DNA of 64,000 nt from Aliivibrio sifiae (GTDB taxonomy: Bacteria > Pseudomonadota > Gammaproteobacteria > Enterobacterales > Vibrionaceae): contig NZ_MSCO01000001.1 of NCBI RefSeq assembly GCF_002954705.1, positions 1,284,138-1,348,137 on the forward strand. The letters are read 5' to 3'. Position 1 is the first letter of the stretch; the number at the start of each line of letters is the position of its first letter. The notes under the pieces were generated by a model. That model was not told the origin of the DNA. It was given only the letters and a program-made list of their open reading frames with translations, and searched no databases. The translations under genes were made by a program, and so were the position numbers. This document shows positions 9,049-16,725 of this stretch, piece by piece.

Positions 9049-9071
9049 CCTTATGACGAAAACTCATAAGG
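9049..9071. promoter_or_regulatory. Inverted repeat overlapping the RBS of the AlpA-like gene
   Basis: CCTTATGA-N7-TCATAAGG is a perfect 8-bp inverted repeat; its right arm contains the AAGG ribosome-binding site of the ATG at 9081. It is almost identical in sequence and position to the repeat before the YfjJ-like gene (4708-4732). A related half-site, CCTTATGACG, occurs at about 7262 downstream of the GTPase operon promoter side. Likely an operator or translational switch (inference). Confidence 0.5.
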
Positions 9072-9080
9072 AATAAAATA

Positions 9081-9281
9081 ATGAAATTCATTAAGTTAAA
9101 AGAAGTAATGGCAATGACTGGATTAGGTCGTTCAAGTGTCTATAAATTTATGAATGAAGGGCGTTTCCCTGGCACTGTTAAGTTGGATATAGATAAGAGA
9201 GGGGTCCGCTGGGTGGAACATGAAATAGAAGAGTGGATGATGGAGAAAGTTGCATTGCGAGATGCATGCACCGTTCGTTAA
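9081..9281 (+). CDS. AlpA-family excisionase/regulator
   Basis: The 66-aa protein is a typical prophage AlpA (MerR-like winged helix) regulator: LKEVMAMTGLGRSSVYKFMNEGRFPGTVKL is the helix-turn-helix with wing, and RGVRWVEHEIEEWM is the conserved C-terminal part. In CP4-57, AlpA activates excision of the element; a similar role in island mobility is expected here. The start at 9081 has AAGG 10 bases upstream, within an inverted repeat. It is divergent from the GTPase operon and convergent with the WYL regulator gene. Confidence 0.88.
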   Translation: MKFIKLKEVMAMTGLGRSSVYKFMNEGRFPGTVKLDIDKRGVRWVEHEIEEWMMEKVALRDACTVR

Positions 9282-9328
9282 GTTATGTATAACTGTATAC
9301 AGAGTCGTAATTGGCTCTGTAGTTAACC

Positions 9329-10102
9329 TCAATGAGCATGTGTTTTATGTGATGATTGAACCTCCCCCCATTCTTTATTAAGGTATTGCTGTAAGGTAAA
9401 TTCACTCGGGTAGGTAAATGAAAAGGTAGATACACTTACTTGAATGATGTGATGCAGACATATTGAGTATGTAATGACTTCTTCTTTTGTTTGATAAATA
9501 AGATAAAGCCATTCACCTTGTTGAACTAAACCAAGGGGCATAACCTCTTTTATTTTTTTTGCTTGTGTTCCTTCTGTGTAGGTAAGTGACAGTAATCGGT
9601 TATGAAACAAGGCATAACTGATTGGCTCAAAGATATGAGAAGGTATGCATAGGAATGATTGCGTAAAGGAGTCATTGACAACGCCTATTTTATTTACCCA
9701 CTGACGTTCTTTAGAGTTCGCATTTTCAGGAAGAAAAAGTCGTTTTGTATCAGAGAGTATATTTTCCATTGAAGCAGTCAGTGTCACGGGTAATAAATAA
9801 CGTAAGTAATGGGTTGCTAAGTATAATAAAAGGGCATCTTGTCTATGCTCTGATAATAAAGAGCTTGAACGACGAGTATATCCATAAGGTTTGTCTCGAT
9901 TATCCATTTCAATGTCATCAAAGAATTGAACCATATCCGCTAAGTTACGCTGTATAGATCTTTCACTGCGATCAATGCCGATATTAGTTAATTGCTGTTG
10001 GATCTCTTTTGCGGTGGTTTTACGATGTTTCGGTATGCGCTTATAAATTTCTAGAATTAATTGAAGATAATGTTGTGAACGGTTTGGGGCATTCTTATTC
10101 AT
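9329..10102 (-). CDS. WYL-domain transcriptional regulator (YfjR-like)
   Basis: A 257-aa regulator. Residues about 1-75 form a winged helix (ILEIYKRIPKHRKTTAKEIQQQL ... RSERSIQRNLADM). The middle part carries a WYL-type core (LTYTEGTQAKKIKEVMPLGLVQQGEWLYLIYQT), in which the signature reads W-L-Y-L. WYL proteins sense ligands, often nucleic-acid fragments, and commonly repress mobile-element or defence genes. YfjR occupies the same type of position in CP4-57. The C-terminal WCX part is short. A 234-bp upstream region (10103-10336) separates it from the gene at 10337 and holds no gene. Confidence 0.8.
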   Translation of the reverse strand: MNKNAPNRSQHYLQLILEIYKRIPKHRKTTAKEIQQQLTNIGIDRSERSIQRNLADMVQFFDDIEMDNRDKPYGYTRRSSSLLSEHRQDALLLYLATHYLRYLLPVTLTASMENILSDTKRLFLPENANSKERQWVNKIGVVNDSFTQSFLCIPSHIFEPISYALFHNRLLSLTYTEGTQAKKIKEVMPLGLVQQGEWLYLIYQTKEEVITYSICLHHIIQVSVSTFSFTYPSEFTLQQYLNKEWGEVQSSHKTHAH

Positions 10103-10336
10103 TCGCTTAACTTGTTGAGGGTAATTGATAGGGAGTGTATCTATGGCTGCGTTGACTTATGTCGTAGCGATAGTGATCTTAAAAATAAGTGAGTGGTGGA
10201 TAATTGAGAAGGAGTGATATTGCTCTGTTAAGCACATTGAGATTACAAGTGTTAGTCCTTCTAAAGCCGCATAGAGCAAGGGTTTTAAGGTGAGAGACGA
10301 AGACCTTTACCTTTTCAATAATCTAATGGTGTAGCC

Positions 10337-11239
10337 TCATTTATCTTGTGATAAAGGGATGACGATTTCCCCTAATGGAACGTATTTCGCTTTGTTGTAT
10401 TTATTCCCAAAGACAATCTTTTCCACACACCAACCATGATAAAGATAATCCACATTCGTTAAGCCAGAGCCTTGCCCTATACCGTAGTTATTACGATGCT
10501 CACAGCTTTGCTCTTTATCGTTTAGAAATACCGTATCAGGATGATCCAAACAGGCTTTACGCAGTTCAGGGAATAATCGTCTGGTATGGGTAGACCATGC
10601 TAAAATAATGGTGCGAAGGGTTTTGGTGTGATGCTCTCCTGAATGCGGCTCACTGCGTTCTTTATCGTATTCGGTATAAGTAGCTACGATCACGCCTTTC
10701 GTCCATTCAGGTATGACTAGAGCTGCTTGAAATGCCTTTTCATTGGCTTGATGTGCTTGCCATTCTTTTTCTTCTTGCTCACGTTTGGCTTGCTCTTTAT
10801 CTCGCTCTTGTTGCTTCGCAAGTTCAGTGGCTTTGATGGTTTGGTTTCGAGCATCAGTTATAAACTCGATATCAAAATGATAGGTTCTAATGAGTGTGAT
10901 TAATTGTTGATGATTAGCATCATTACGTAACCACGGCTTATCTGTATCGAGGTGATGTTTTTCATGATATTCAAGCGTACTAAGACAATGATCAGCAAAG
11001 CCTACATCATTGCCACCACAACCTAAATCTAATCGACATTGGTGTTCATCCCCATTTTCAAATGTCACCGTTACATTGGTTTTGTCGTAACCGCCTAATG
11101 GTTTTTGTTTAGCTACGTCCAATGCTTTACGCTCAAAGTCCATGAAGTCATACAACTGACCTCCATTGAACTCATTGGATTCAGACCAATTGACTAAGAC
11201 AGAGAAGGGATTAAGGGTGGGTATTATTTGTTTATTCAT
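10337..11239 (-). CDS. LPD25-like domain protein of mobile elements
   Basis: The 300-aa protein starts with a region (VNWSESNEFNGGQLYDFMDFERKALDVA ... NVTVTFENGDEHQCRLDLGCGG, residues about 16-78) that resembles the large polyvalent protein-associated domain 25 (LPD25), found in plasmid and island proteins near mobilisation or DNA-processing genes. A charged coiled-coil region (about 135-165, rich in Glu, Lys, Gln) follows, then a C-terminal part of unknown fold. No catalytic motif is seen. It lies after the terminator at 11267-11293 and so has its own promoter. It is part of the element's housekeeping set; exact function unknown. Confidence 0.6.
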   Translation of the reverse strand: MNKQIIPTLNPFSVLVNWSESNEFNGGQLYDFMDFERKALDVAKQKPLGGYDKTNVTVTFENGDEHQCRLDLGCGGNDVGFADHCLSTLEYHEKHHLDTDKPWLRNDANHQQLITLIRTYHFDIEFITDARNQTIKATELAKQQERDKEQAKREQEEKEWQAHQANEKAFQAALVIPEWTKGVIVATYTEYDKERSEPHSGEHHTKTLRTIILAWSTHTRRLFPELRKACLDHPDTVFLNDKEQSCEHRNNYGIGQGSGLTNVDYLYHGWCVEKIVFGNKYNKAKYVPLGEIVIPLSQDK

Positions 11240-11266
11240 GAGTTAGTTATCCTGATTTTTAAGCAT

Positions 11267-11293
11267 AAAAAAACCGCAACCAAAAGGCTGCGG
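11267..11293 (-). terminator. Terminator of the radC-DUF2787 operon
   Basis: Read on the minus strand, CCGCAGCC-TTTT-GGTTGCGG followed by seven T forms a canonical intrinsic terminator about 35 bases beyond the stop of the DUF2787 gene at 11328. Confidence 0.85.
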
Positions 11294-11327
11294 CATGATG
11301 TGATTGATATTGAAATAAGGAGGATGA

Positions 11328-11795
11328 TTAAGATACGTTGATTTCTATTTCGTCATACATTCCCATATCGGCATAAGCCAGAAAGTTATGCTCCCATAAT
11401 TGATACAACTCCTTAGCGGCACCGTCATCTTTGATGGACGAATAACGTCCTAAATAGCTGGCAAACCATTCTTCACTTAGAAAATCAAAATCTAATTCTT
11501 TGGCTAATTCAGGATAATGATTACCCACAAAAGCAAAGTTAGTGATGTAGGCATAGTGCCATGTGTTATTTGCTTCTTTGGTTAAAGCAATCTCAACAGG
11601 ATGAAAACCACCACTTTCAGCACTGTAGCTTTTATCTCGAAAATTGAAGATGACACTGTTTGTTTCCTCTAAGCCAGAATGCAATTCAGGGCGTTGATTA
11701 AATGCATCAACAAGGCATTGGTTCAGCTTGCTTGATACTGGCAATAACGTAGGAACAAGGTTAGTGGTGGTAATGATGGTTTGTAATTCAGACAC
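11328..11795 (-). CDS. DUF2787-family protein (copy 2)
   Basis: The 155-aa protein carries the pattern NFRDKSYSAESGGFHPVEI (about residues 50-68), the most conserved part of DUF2787, a small family of unknown function common in Vibrionaceae mobile elements. The paralogue at 11860-12303 has the matching NFRDTSYYHRREGLHPVEM. No catalytic residues are obvious and no signal peptide is present, so it is cytoplasmic. It is the last gene of the radC operon, just before a strong terminator. The tandem arrangement suggests the two act together, or specialise after duplication. Confidence 0.75.
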   Translation of the reverse strand: MSELQTIITTTNLVPTLLPVSSKLNQCLVDAFNQRPELHSGLEETNSVIFNFRDKSYSAESGGFHPVEIALTKEANNTWHYAYITNFAFVGNHYPELAKELDFDFLSEEWFASYLGRYSSIKDDGAAKELYQLWEHNFLAYADMGMYDEIEINVS

Positions 11796-11859
11796 GGTGT
11801 GTCCTCCTATGATTTAAATAAGATAGTGACAAAAAGTAATAAATTGGAAGCAGATGAGG

Positions 11860-12303
11860 TTAAGTGCGTATCTCGTTAGCAGAGATATCATCAAAGTGTT
11901 GGTTTCGAAGTTGACGACAAAAGGCGAGTGCCCATGAGGTAAATAGGTCGATGACTTGCGGCCTTGCAAGCTCACAGCCTTGAATATCAGGTTGATAGAA
12001 CCAACCACGTTTAAAGTTAAAGTACAGCTCAGGTGCAACGTTTGGGCTGTGTTCATCGGGATAGGAAAAGCTGGCAATAAATACCAGCTTCCAAATATGA
12101 CGATTAATGTCGTCTCGCTCAAAGCGCATTTCTACAGGGTGCAATCCCTCACGTCGATGGTAATAGCTGGTGTCTCGAAAGTTCACTGAAAGTCGATTGA
12201 TGTCAGTACGAAGTGAAAAACTATCTAAGACTACTTCAAGATGACGATGCAGACTTTTGGGTAATGCTAGGTCTTTACCGTGAACAAGTAATTCTCTTTT
12301 CAT
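11860..12303 (-). CDS. DUF2787-family protein (copy 1)
   Basis: A 147-aa paralogue of the protein at 11328-11795, sharing the NFRDxSY ... HPVE core and the following strand pattern (KLVFIASFSYP versus AYITNFAFVG). ATG 12303 is chosen because it overlaps the radC stop codon as TAATG, giving translational coupling. An upstream start at 12336 would overlap radC by 34 bases. Function unknown. DUF2787 genes are characteristic of Vibrio-group islands, supporting the proposed host. Confidence 0.75.
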   Translation of the reverse strand: MKRELLVHGKDLALPKSLHRHLEVVLDSFSLRTDINRLSVNFRDTSYYHRREGLHPVEMRFERDDINRHIWKLVFIASFSYPDEHSPNVAPELYFNFKRGWFYQPDIQGCELARPQVIDLFTSWALAFCRQLRNQHFDDISANEIRT

Positions 12304-12779
12304 TAGATAAGCCCTCGCTCTGCAAAAGAGACACAAGGTGAGCCAACCACCACATGGTCAAGTACTCGAATATCTAATAAATTTAATGCATCCACTAATT
12401 TAGTGGTAATGCGTTTATCGCTCCCTGATGGTTCCGCAATCCCCGAAGGATGGTTGTGGGCAAATATCACCGCAGCGGCATTGGCATATAATGCTGCCTT
12501 TGCGACTTCACGAGGATACACGCTGGCAGAATCGACAGTGCCATAGAACAGCTCTTGATAACTAATGAGTTGATTTTGATTATCCAGAAACAGCACAGCA
12601 AACACTTCACGCTCTTGGTGGCCTAATTTCATGGATAGATAATGTTTGGTGTTAGTCGGATCTGTGAATGAGTTTTCACGTTGATATTGGTGCTCTAGTA
12701 ATTCAGCGGCTTTTTCGAACACTTGATTTGCCGTTAAAGGCTCATTAACGACATAAGTGAGGTTGGATTGTTTTTGCAT
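12303..12779 (-). CDS. RadC-family JAB/MPN-domain protein (YfjY-like)
   Basis: A 158-aa RadC-type protein with the metal-binding JAMM motif HNHPSG (about residues 111-116) followed by SGSD. The preceding [35 protein letters not shown] is the family's most conserved stretch. It lacks the N-terminal helix-hairpin-helix of chromosomal RadC, as do island-borne YfjY and YkfG. Such short RadC proteins are typical of CP4-like islands; their role in DNA metabolism is unproven. It is first in an operon with the two DUF2787 genes. Confidence 0.88.
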   Translation of the reverse strand: MQKQSNLTYVVNEPLTANQVFEKAAELLEHQYQRENSFTDPTNTKHYLSMKLGHQEREVFAVLFLDNQNQLISYQELFYGTVDSASVYPREVAKAALYANAAAVIFAHNHPSGIAEPSGSDKRITTKLVDALNLLDIRVLDHVVVGSPCVSFAERGLI

Positions 12780-13114
12780 GTAAAGCTCCTTTAAGGCATT
12801 CGTTTTGGATATGCATAAAGGTGATATATATGTGAGTTATTTTTGAATTGGAGTTAATGGTAGGAAGTAGTAATTGTAAGATCAAAAGAAATAATAGTAC
12901 TTGCTAGATTAAGGGGAGAGGGAGTGTAAGCCAAAAAGATAGTGATTTATCGTGAACTATCTCGGAAAGTAACTGCACTACGATCAGGGATAAGTAAGGG
13001 TGATTAAAAGTAGAGGGTTATTGGTACACCAATGGTTGTACAAGTTTTAAACAGAATGAAGACAAAATAAATAGATAAAAGGATTGTATTTTTGTCTTCA
13101 TTATCTAATTGATC
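12780..13114. other. Intergenic region between radC and LRAT-like gene
   Basis: These 335 bases hold no credible gene. They must contain the promoter of the radC operon on the minus strand. I see no strong hairpin or repeat. Confidence 0.5.
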
Positions 13115-13576
13115 TTAAATGGAAAAATCATATTTTCGAGAAGCGTTAACTGCCATGCAGCCGATTAATCCACCAGCTAATAAAAATAAAAATGAGTATT
13201 TAGATTTATTACTATAAGCCAGTAAGAGTCCCGCAGCAGCACCTAAGCCTACTCCCTGAAGTTGCTCACTTGTAGAACTTCCAGAGAGAACACTAGAAGC
13301 TAAGTGTTCACAGTTAAAACTAAGAATCCCGTAGTGCTTAGCTTGTGAGATAAGTTGTTCTGCTTGGTGTAACAATTCATTTTGTTTTTCTTTACTTAAT
13401 TGATTTAATATTACTTTTATTGGTTTCCCCGCTGAATATTCATCTAATGTACAGATCTGTACATTACCATCAGGGCTGTTGTGAAGTACTCGATCACTGC
13501 CAAGATATATGCCTGCATGCTCTACAAACAATTTTGATCGGTAAAGTAAGTCACCTAAGTTCAGTTTATTCTTCAT
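13115..13576 (-). CDS. LRAT-like (NlpC/P60-superfamily) domain membrane protein
   Basis: The 152-aa protein has the lecithin-retinol-acyltransferase pattern: His in VEHAGIYLGSDRVLH (HxxIYxG, about residues 20-31) and the nucleophile Cys in FNCEHLA (NCEH, about 89-92). Two hydrophobic C-terminal stretches follow (GVGLGAAAGLLLAY and FLFLLAGGLIGCMAV), so the catalytic domain should be membrane-tethered. LRAT-fold enzymes act on acyl chains of lipids or proteins. ATG 13576 is preferred over 13612 because AAGGA lies 8 bases before it. It is divergent from an XRE regulator that also ends in a hydrophobic segment. The pairing hints at a toxin-regulator or defence unit, which is inference. Confidence 0.72.
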   Translation of the reverse strand: MKNKLNLGDLLYRSKLFVEHAGIYLGSDRVLHNSPDGNVQICTLDEYSAGKPIKVILNQLSKEKQNELLHQAEQLISQAKHYGILSFNCEHLASSVLSGSSTSEQLQGVGLGAAAGLLLAYSNKSKYSFLFLLAGGLIGCMAVNASRKYDFSI

Positions 13577-13707
13577 AATTTTCCTTTTTTGATTTAAAGT
13601 ATACAAACTCAATTAATGCTGAGTTATGCGTTAAACGTATATTGATGCAGTTAATCTATATGCATGCACTGATTTTATCAAGTGCTATTTTGTGATTGGT
13701 GAAAAAA

Positions 13708-14097
13708 ATGAAAGATAAAATGGTTTCATATTCATCCGTTCTTGGTGTTGTCATTGCTAATAAACGAAAAGAATTAAGTATTGAACAGAGTGTTTTGGCA
13801 GAAAAAATGGGGCTGTCACAAGCAAGCTATAGCCGCTTAGAATCTGGGAAGTCAACTTTTTCTGTAGATCAAATGTTTGAGTGTGCCCAAGCATTAGATA
13901 TACCTGTCGAAAGTTTGTTTAACTTAGTTGTAAATACGGTTGGAAACTTACAATCAAATGATGATGTTTTAGTTCAGGCACAGCCACGAGGTAATACAAC
14001 AAAAGCAAAAACTGCGAGTGGAAGTGGGGTCGGAACATTTATCGCTGGTGCTGCACTAGGCGCATTGATCATCGGCCTTGCTGGTAAATCTAAGTAG
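13708..14097 (+). CDS. XRE-family regulator with C-terminal hydrophobic segment
   Basis: A 129-aa protein. Residues about 10-70 are a classic XRE/Cro helix-turn-helix (IANKRKELSIEQSVLAEKMGLSQASYSRLESGKS). A low-complexity linker and a glycine-zipper-like hydrophobic tail (GVGTFIAGAALGALIIGLAG) follow. A DNA-binding domain on a membrane anchor is unusual. Start is uncertain: GTG 13699, ATG 13708 or ATG 13720 are all possible, and none has a strong ribosome-binding site. It is divergent from the LRAT-like gene and probably regulates it and perhaps the hsd operon 150 bp downstream. Confidence 0.75.
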   Translation: MKDKMVSYSSVLGVVIANKRKELSIEQSVLAEKMGLSQASYSRLESGKSTFSVDQMFECAQALDIPVESLFNLVVNTVGNLQSNDDVLVQAQPRGNTTKAKTASGSGVGTFIAGAALGALIIGLAGKSK

Positions 14098-14205
14098 TAT
14101 CGGTAAAGTAACTCTTTGTATAATAAATAAGTTTACGCAGTAGTTATGTCTAATGCTGCGTATTAAATAAAAGTAATATTGTTAACTCAAAGCTCTATTA
14201 CTTAC

Positions 14206-14223
14206 AGTTCTTATTATAGAACT
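14206..14223. promoter_or_regulatory. Small inverted repeat upstream of hsdM
   Basis: AGTTCT-TATTAT-AGAACT lies 24 bases before the hsdM ATG (14248), over a TATTAT that could serve as -10. A possible operator for the restriction operon, for example for the adjacent XRE protein; speculative. Confidence 0.3.
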
Positions 14224-14247
14224 TATTAGATTTTAAATAGGATCGTT

Positions 14248-16722
14248 ATGGATCACTCAGTACACAACAAACTTATCTCATTTATCTGGTCTATTGCAGA
14301 CGACTGCCTACGTGATGTTTATGTCCGTGGTAAATACCGTGATGTTATCTTGCCTATGGTGGTATTGCGTCGTTTAGATACTTTATTAGAGCCAACTAAA
14401 GATGCAGTTTTGGCAGAGGTGAGGTTTCAAACTGAAGAAATGGAAGCCACTGAGCTTGATGATGCGCCATTAATGGCGGAATCTGGTTACGTGTTTTATA
14501 ACACCTCAAGATGGACGCTAAAAAGCTTACAAAGCACCGCAACTAACAATCAACAAATCTTGTTGGCGAATGTTGAAGAATACTTATTTGGCTTTAGTGA
14601 CAACGTTAAAGAGATTATTGCTTGCTTCGATCTACAAGCAAAAATTCGTCACATGGCGAGTAAAGACGTATTGCTAGATGTACTGGAGAAGTTCGTTTCA
14701 CCAAACATCAACCTTACTCCTAATGAACAGATTGATCCTGATGGCTATAAGCTACCGCCTGTCAGTAATTTAGGCATGGGTTATGTGTTTGAAGAGCTTA
14801 TTCGTAAGTTCAACGAAGATAATAATGAAGAAGCGGGTGAGCACTTTACTCCACGTGAAGTAATTGAACTAATGGTTCATTTAGTCTTTGATCCGATTAA
14901 AGGCGGCTTGCCAGATCCTTTGACAATTTATGACCCTGCATGTGGTAGTGGTGGCATGCTAACCGAAGCGCAAAATTTCATTGAAGAGAAGTACCCAGTT
15001 AAATCAGAGAATCGAACTTCTAAGCGCGATATCCGTCTTTACGGCAAAGAGATCAATGATGAGACTTACGCTATCTGTAAGTCAGATATGATGATCAAGG
15101 GTAATAACCCTGAGAACATTAAGATTGGTTCGACCTTGTCTACTGATGAGTTTGCAGCCAATCGTTTTGATTTCTGCTTGTCTAATCCACCTTATGGGAA
15201 AAGTTGGGCTAGCGAGCAGAAGAACATTAAAGATGGCACTGATGTTATCGACTCTCGTTTCCGTGTTCCGTTAAACGATTACTGGGGTGAGCCAGCTAAG
15301 GATGGCTTTGTTGATGCCACGCCGCGCTCTAGTGATGGACAGTTGCTGTTCCTTATGGAAATGGTAAGCAAGATGAAATCAACGGCTCACAGTCCGTTGG
15401 GCGCTCGCATTGCATCAGTACACAATGGCTCTAGTTTATTTACTGGTGACGCAGGTTCTGGAGAGAGCAATATTCGTCGCTACATCATTGAAAACGACAT
15501 GCTAGACGCTATCGTGCAAATGCCAAATAACCTGTTCTACAACACAGGGATAACGACTTACATATGGCTATTAAGCAATAACAAACCAGAAGACAGAAAA
15601 GGCAAAGTACAATTAATTGATGCTAGTCTGCTGTTTAAAAAGCTGCGCAAAAACTTGGGCGACAAGAACTGCGAATTCCTTCCAGAGCATATTGCTCAAA
15701 TAACTCAGGCTTACCTATGTGGCAAGTCGATTGAGCGAACAAAAAACGACAATGATGAACCTATTGGACTAGCCTCGAAAGTGTTTAATAACAAAGATTT
15801 TGGCTATTACAAAGTCAATATTGAACGACCAGATCGCCGAAGCGCTCAATTCAAGCAAGAACTAATAGAACCACTGCGTTTTGATAAAGCACTACGTGAG
15901 CCAATGGAGTACCTGTATGCACAGTATGGTGAAAGTGTTTATCAAAAAGGATTCTTAAAAACCGTTGAAAACACCACTCTTGCTTGGTGTGAAGAAAACG
16001 ACATTACTTTAAATACCAAAGCCAAGAAGAAGCTATTGGATATCGAAAATTGGTTGAAATTACGCAATATCTATCAAATGGCAGCGGAGCTTCTCACTGA
16101 ATTTGGCGATAAGCAATACGATAACGTCAATGACTTCAAGGAAGACGTTGATCTTAAAATAAAGAGGCTAACAGAGCTAAAGAAAGCACAGAAACAAGAG
16201 GTTATCAAAATAACCCCTGCTGAGAAGAAGACCATTTTAGACGCGGTGAGTTGGTATGACGAAAACGCTCACAAAGTGATTAAAAAGGTGGTTAAATTTA
16301 AGCAAGATAAACTTGATGAGCTGTTACAGCACTTAGGTTGTGAACAAGCTGATTTGAGTGACTTTGGCTACTATGCCACGAGTAACAAAAACGAATTTAC
16401 TACTTACGAGAGTAACTCAGATTTGCGTGACGCAGAATCTATTCCGCTTAATTATGTCTCAACCAACCAAGAAGCTAACACTAATAACAGTGAAATCCAC
16501 CAATACTTCCTTGATGAAGTACAGCCTCATGTAGGTGAGGCGTGGATAAATCTTGATAGCACTAAAATTGGCTATGAGATTAGCTTTAACAAGTACTTCT
16601 ATCAGCATAAGTCACTACGCTCAATGAGTGAGGTTGCTAAAGAAATTATAAATCTAGAGACAAAAGCCGAAGGTTTGATTGCTGATATCCTTGGTGTGTC
16701 TCTCACTAAAATTCAGGGGTGA
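14248..16722 (+). CDS. hsdM: Type I restriction-modification DNA methyltransferase subunit (HsdM, system 1)
   Basis: The 824-aa M subunit transfers a methyl group from S-adenosylmethionine to adenine in the sequence chosen by HsdS. An N-terminal HsdM helical domain (residues 1-170) precedes the N6-adenine methylase domain with motif I DPACGSGGM (from D229) and catalytic motif IV NPPYG (N313). The protein is longer than the common 500-aa HsdM because of a charged C-terminal extension (about 560-824) with coiled-coil character. AGGA lies upstream of the ATG. It overlaps nothing and is followed after 3 bases by hsdS. The matching hsdR is 8.3 kb downstream, with two DUF262 genes and a retron in between. 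Confidence 0.93.
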   Translation: MDHSVHNKLISFIWSIADDCLRDVYVRGKYRDVILPMVVLRRLDTLLEPTKDAVLAEVRFQTEEMEATELDDAPLMAESGYVFYNTSRWTLKSLQSTATNNQQILLANVEEYLFGFSDNVKEIIACFDLQAKIRHMASKDVLLDVLEKFVSPNINLTPNEQIDPDGYKLPPVSNLGMGYVFEELIRKFNEDNNEEAGEHFTPREVIELMVHLVFDPIKGGLPDPLTIYDPACGSGGMLTEAQNFIEEKYPVKSENRTSKRDIRLYGKEINDETYAICKSDMMIKGNNPENIKIGSTLSTDEFAANRFDFCLSNPPYGKSWASEQKNIKDGTDVIDSRFRVPLNDYWGEPAKDGFVDATPRSSDGQLLFLMEMVSKMKSTAHSPLGARIASVHNGSSLFTGDAGSGESNIRRYIIENDMLDAIVQMPNNLFYNTGITTYIWLLSNNKPEDRKGKVQLIDASLLFKKLRKNLGDKNCEFLPEHIAQITQAYLCGKSIERTKNDNDEPIGLASKVFNNKDFGYYKVNIERPDRRSAQFKQELIEPLRFDKALREPMEYLYAQYGESVYQKGFLKTVENTTLAWCEENDITLNTKAKKKLLDIENWLKLRNIYQMAAELLTEFGDKQYDNVNDFKEDVDLKIKRLTELKKAQKQEVIKITPAEKKTILDAVSWYDENAHKVIKKVVKFKQDKLDELLQHLGCEQADLSDFGYYATSNKNEFTTYESNSDLRDAESIPLNYVSTNQEANTNNSEIHQYFLDEVQPHVGEAWINLDSTKIGYEISFNKYFYQHKSLRSMSEVAKEIINLETKAEGLIADILGVSLTKIQG

Positions 16723-16725
16723 AAA

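Noticed and set aside
8753-9076. Plus-strand open frame of about 107 codons opposite the GTPase start.
   Set aside because: It lies antisense to a gene with clear G motifs, has no ribosome-binding site, and shows no recognisable protein.
12303-12336. Longer start for DUF2787 copy 1 ([11 protein letters not shown]...).
   Set aside because: It would read antisense-phase sequence inside radC; ATG 12303 with TAATG coupling explains the layout better.
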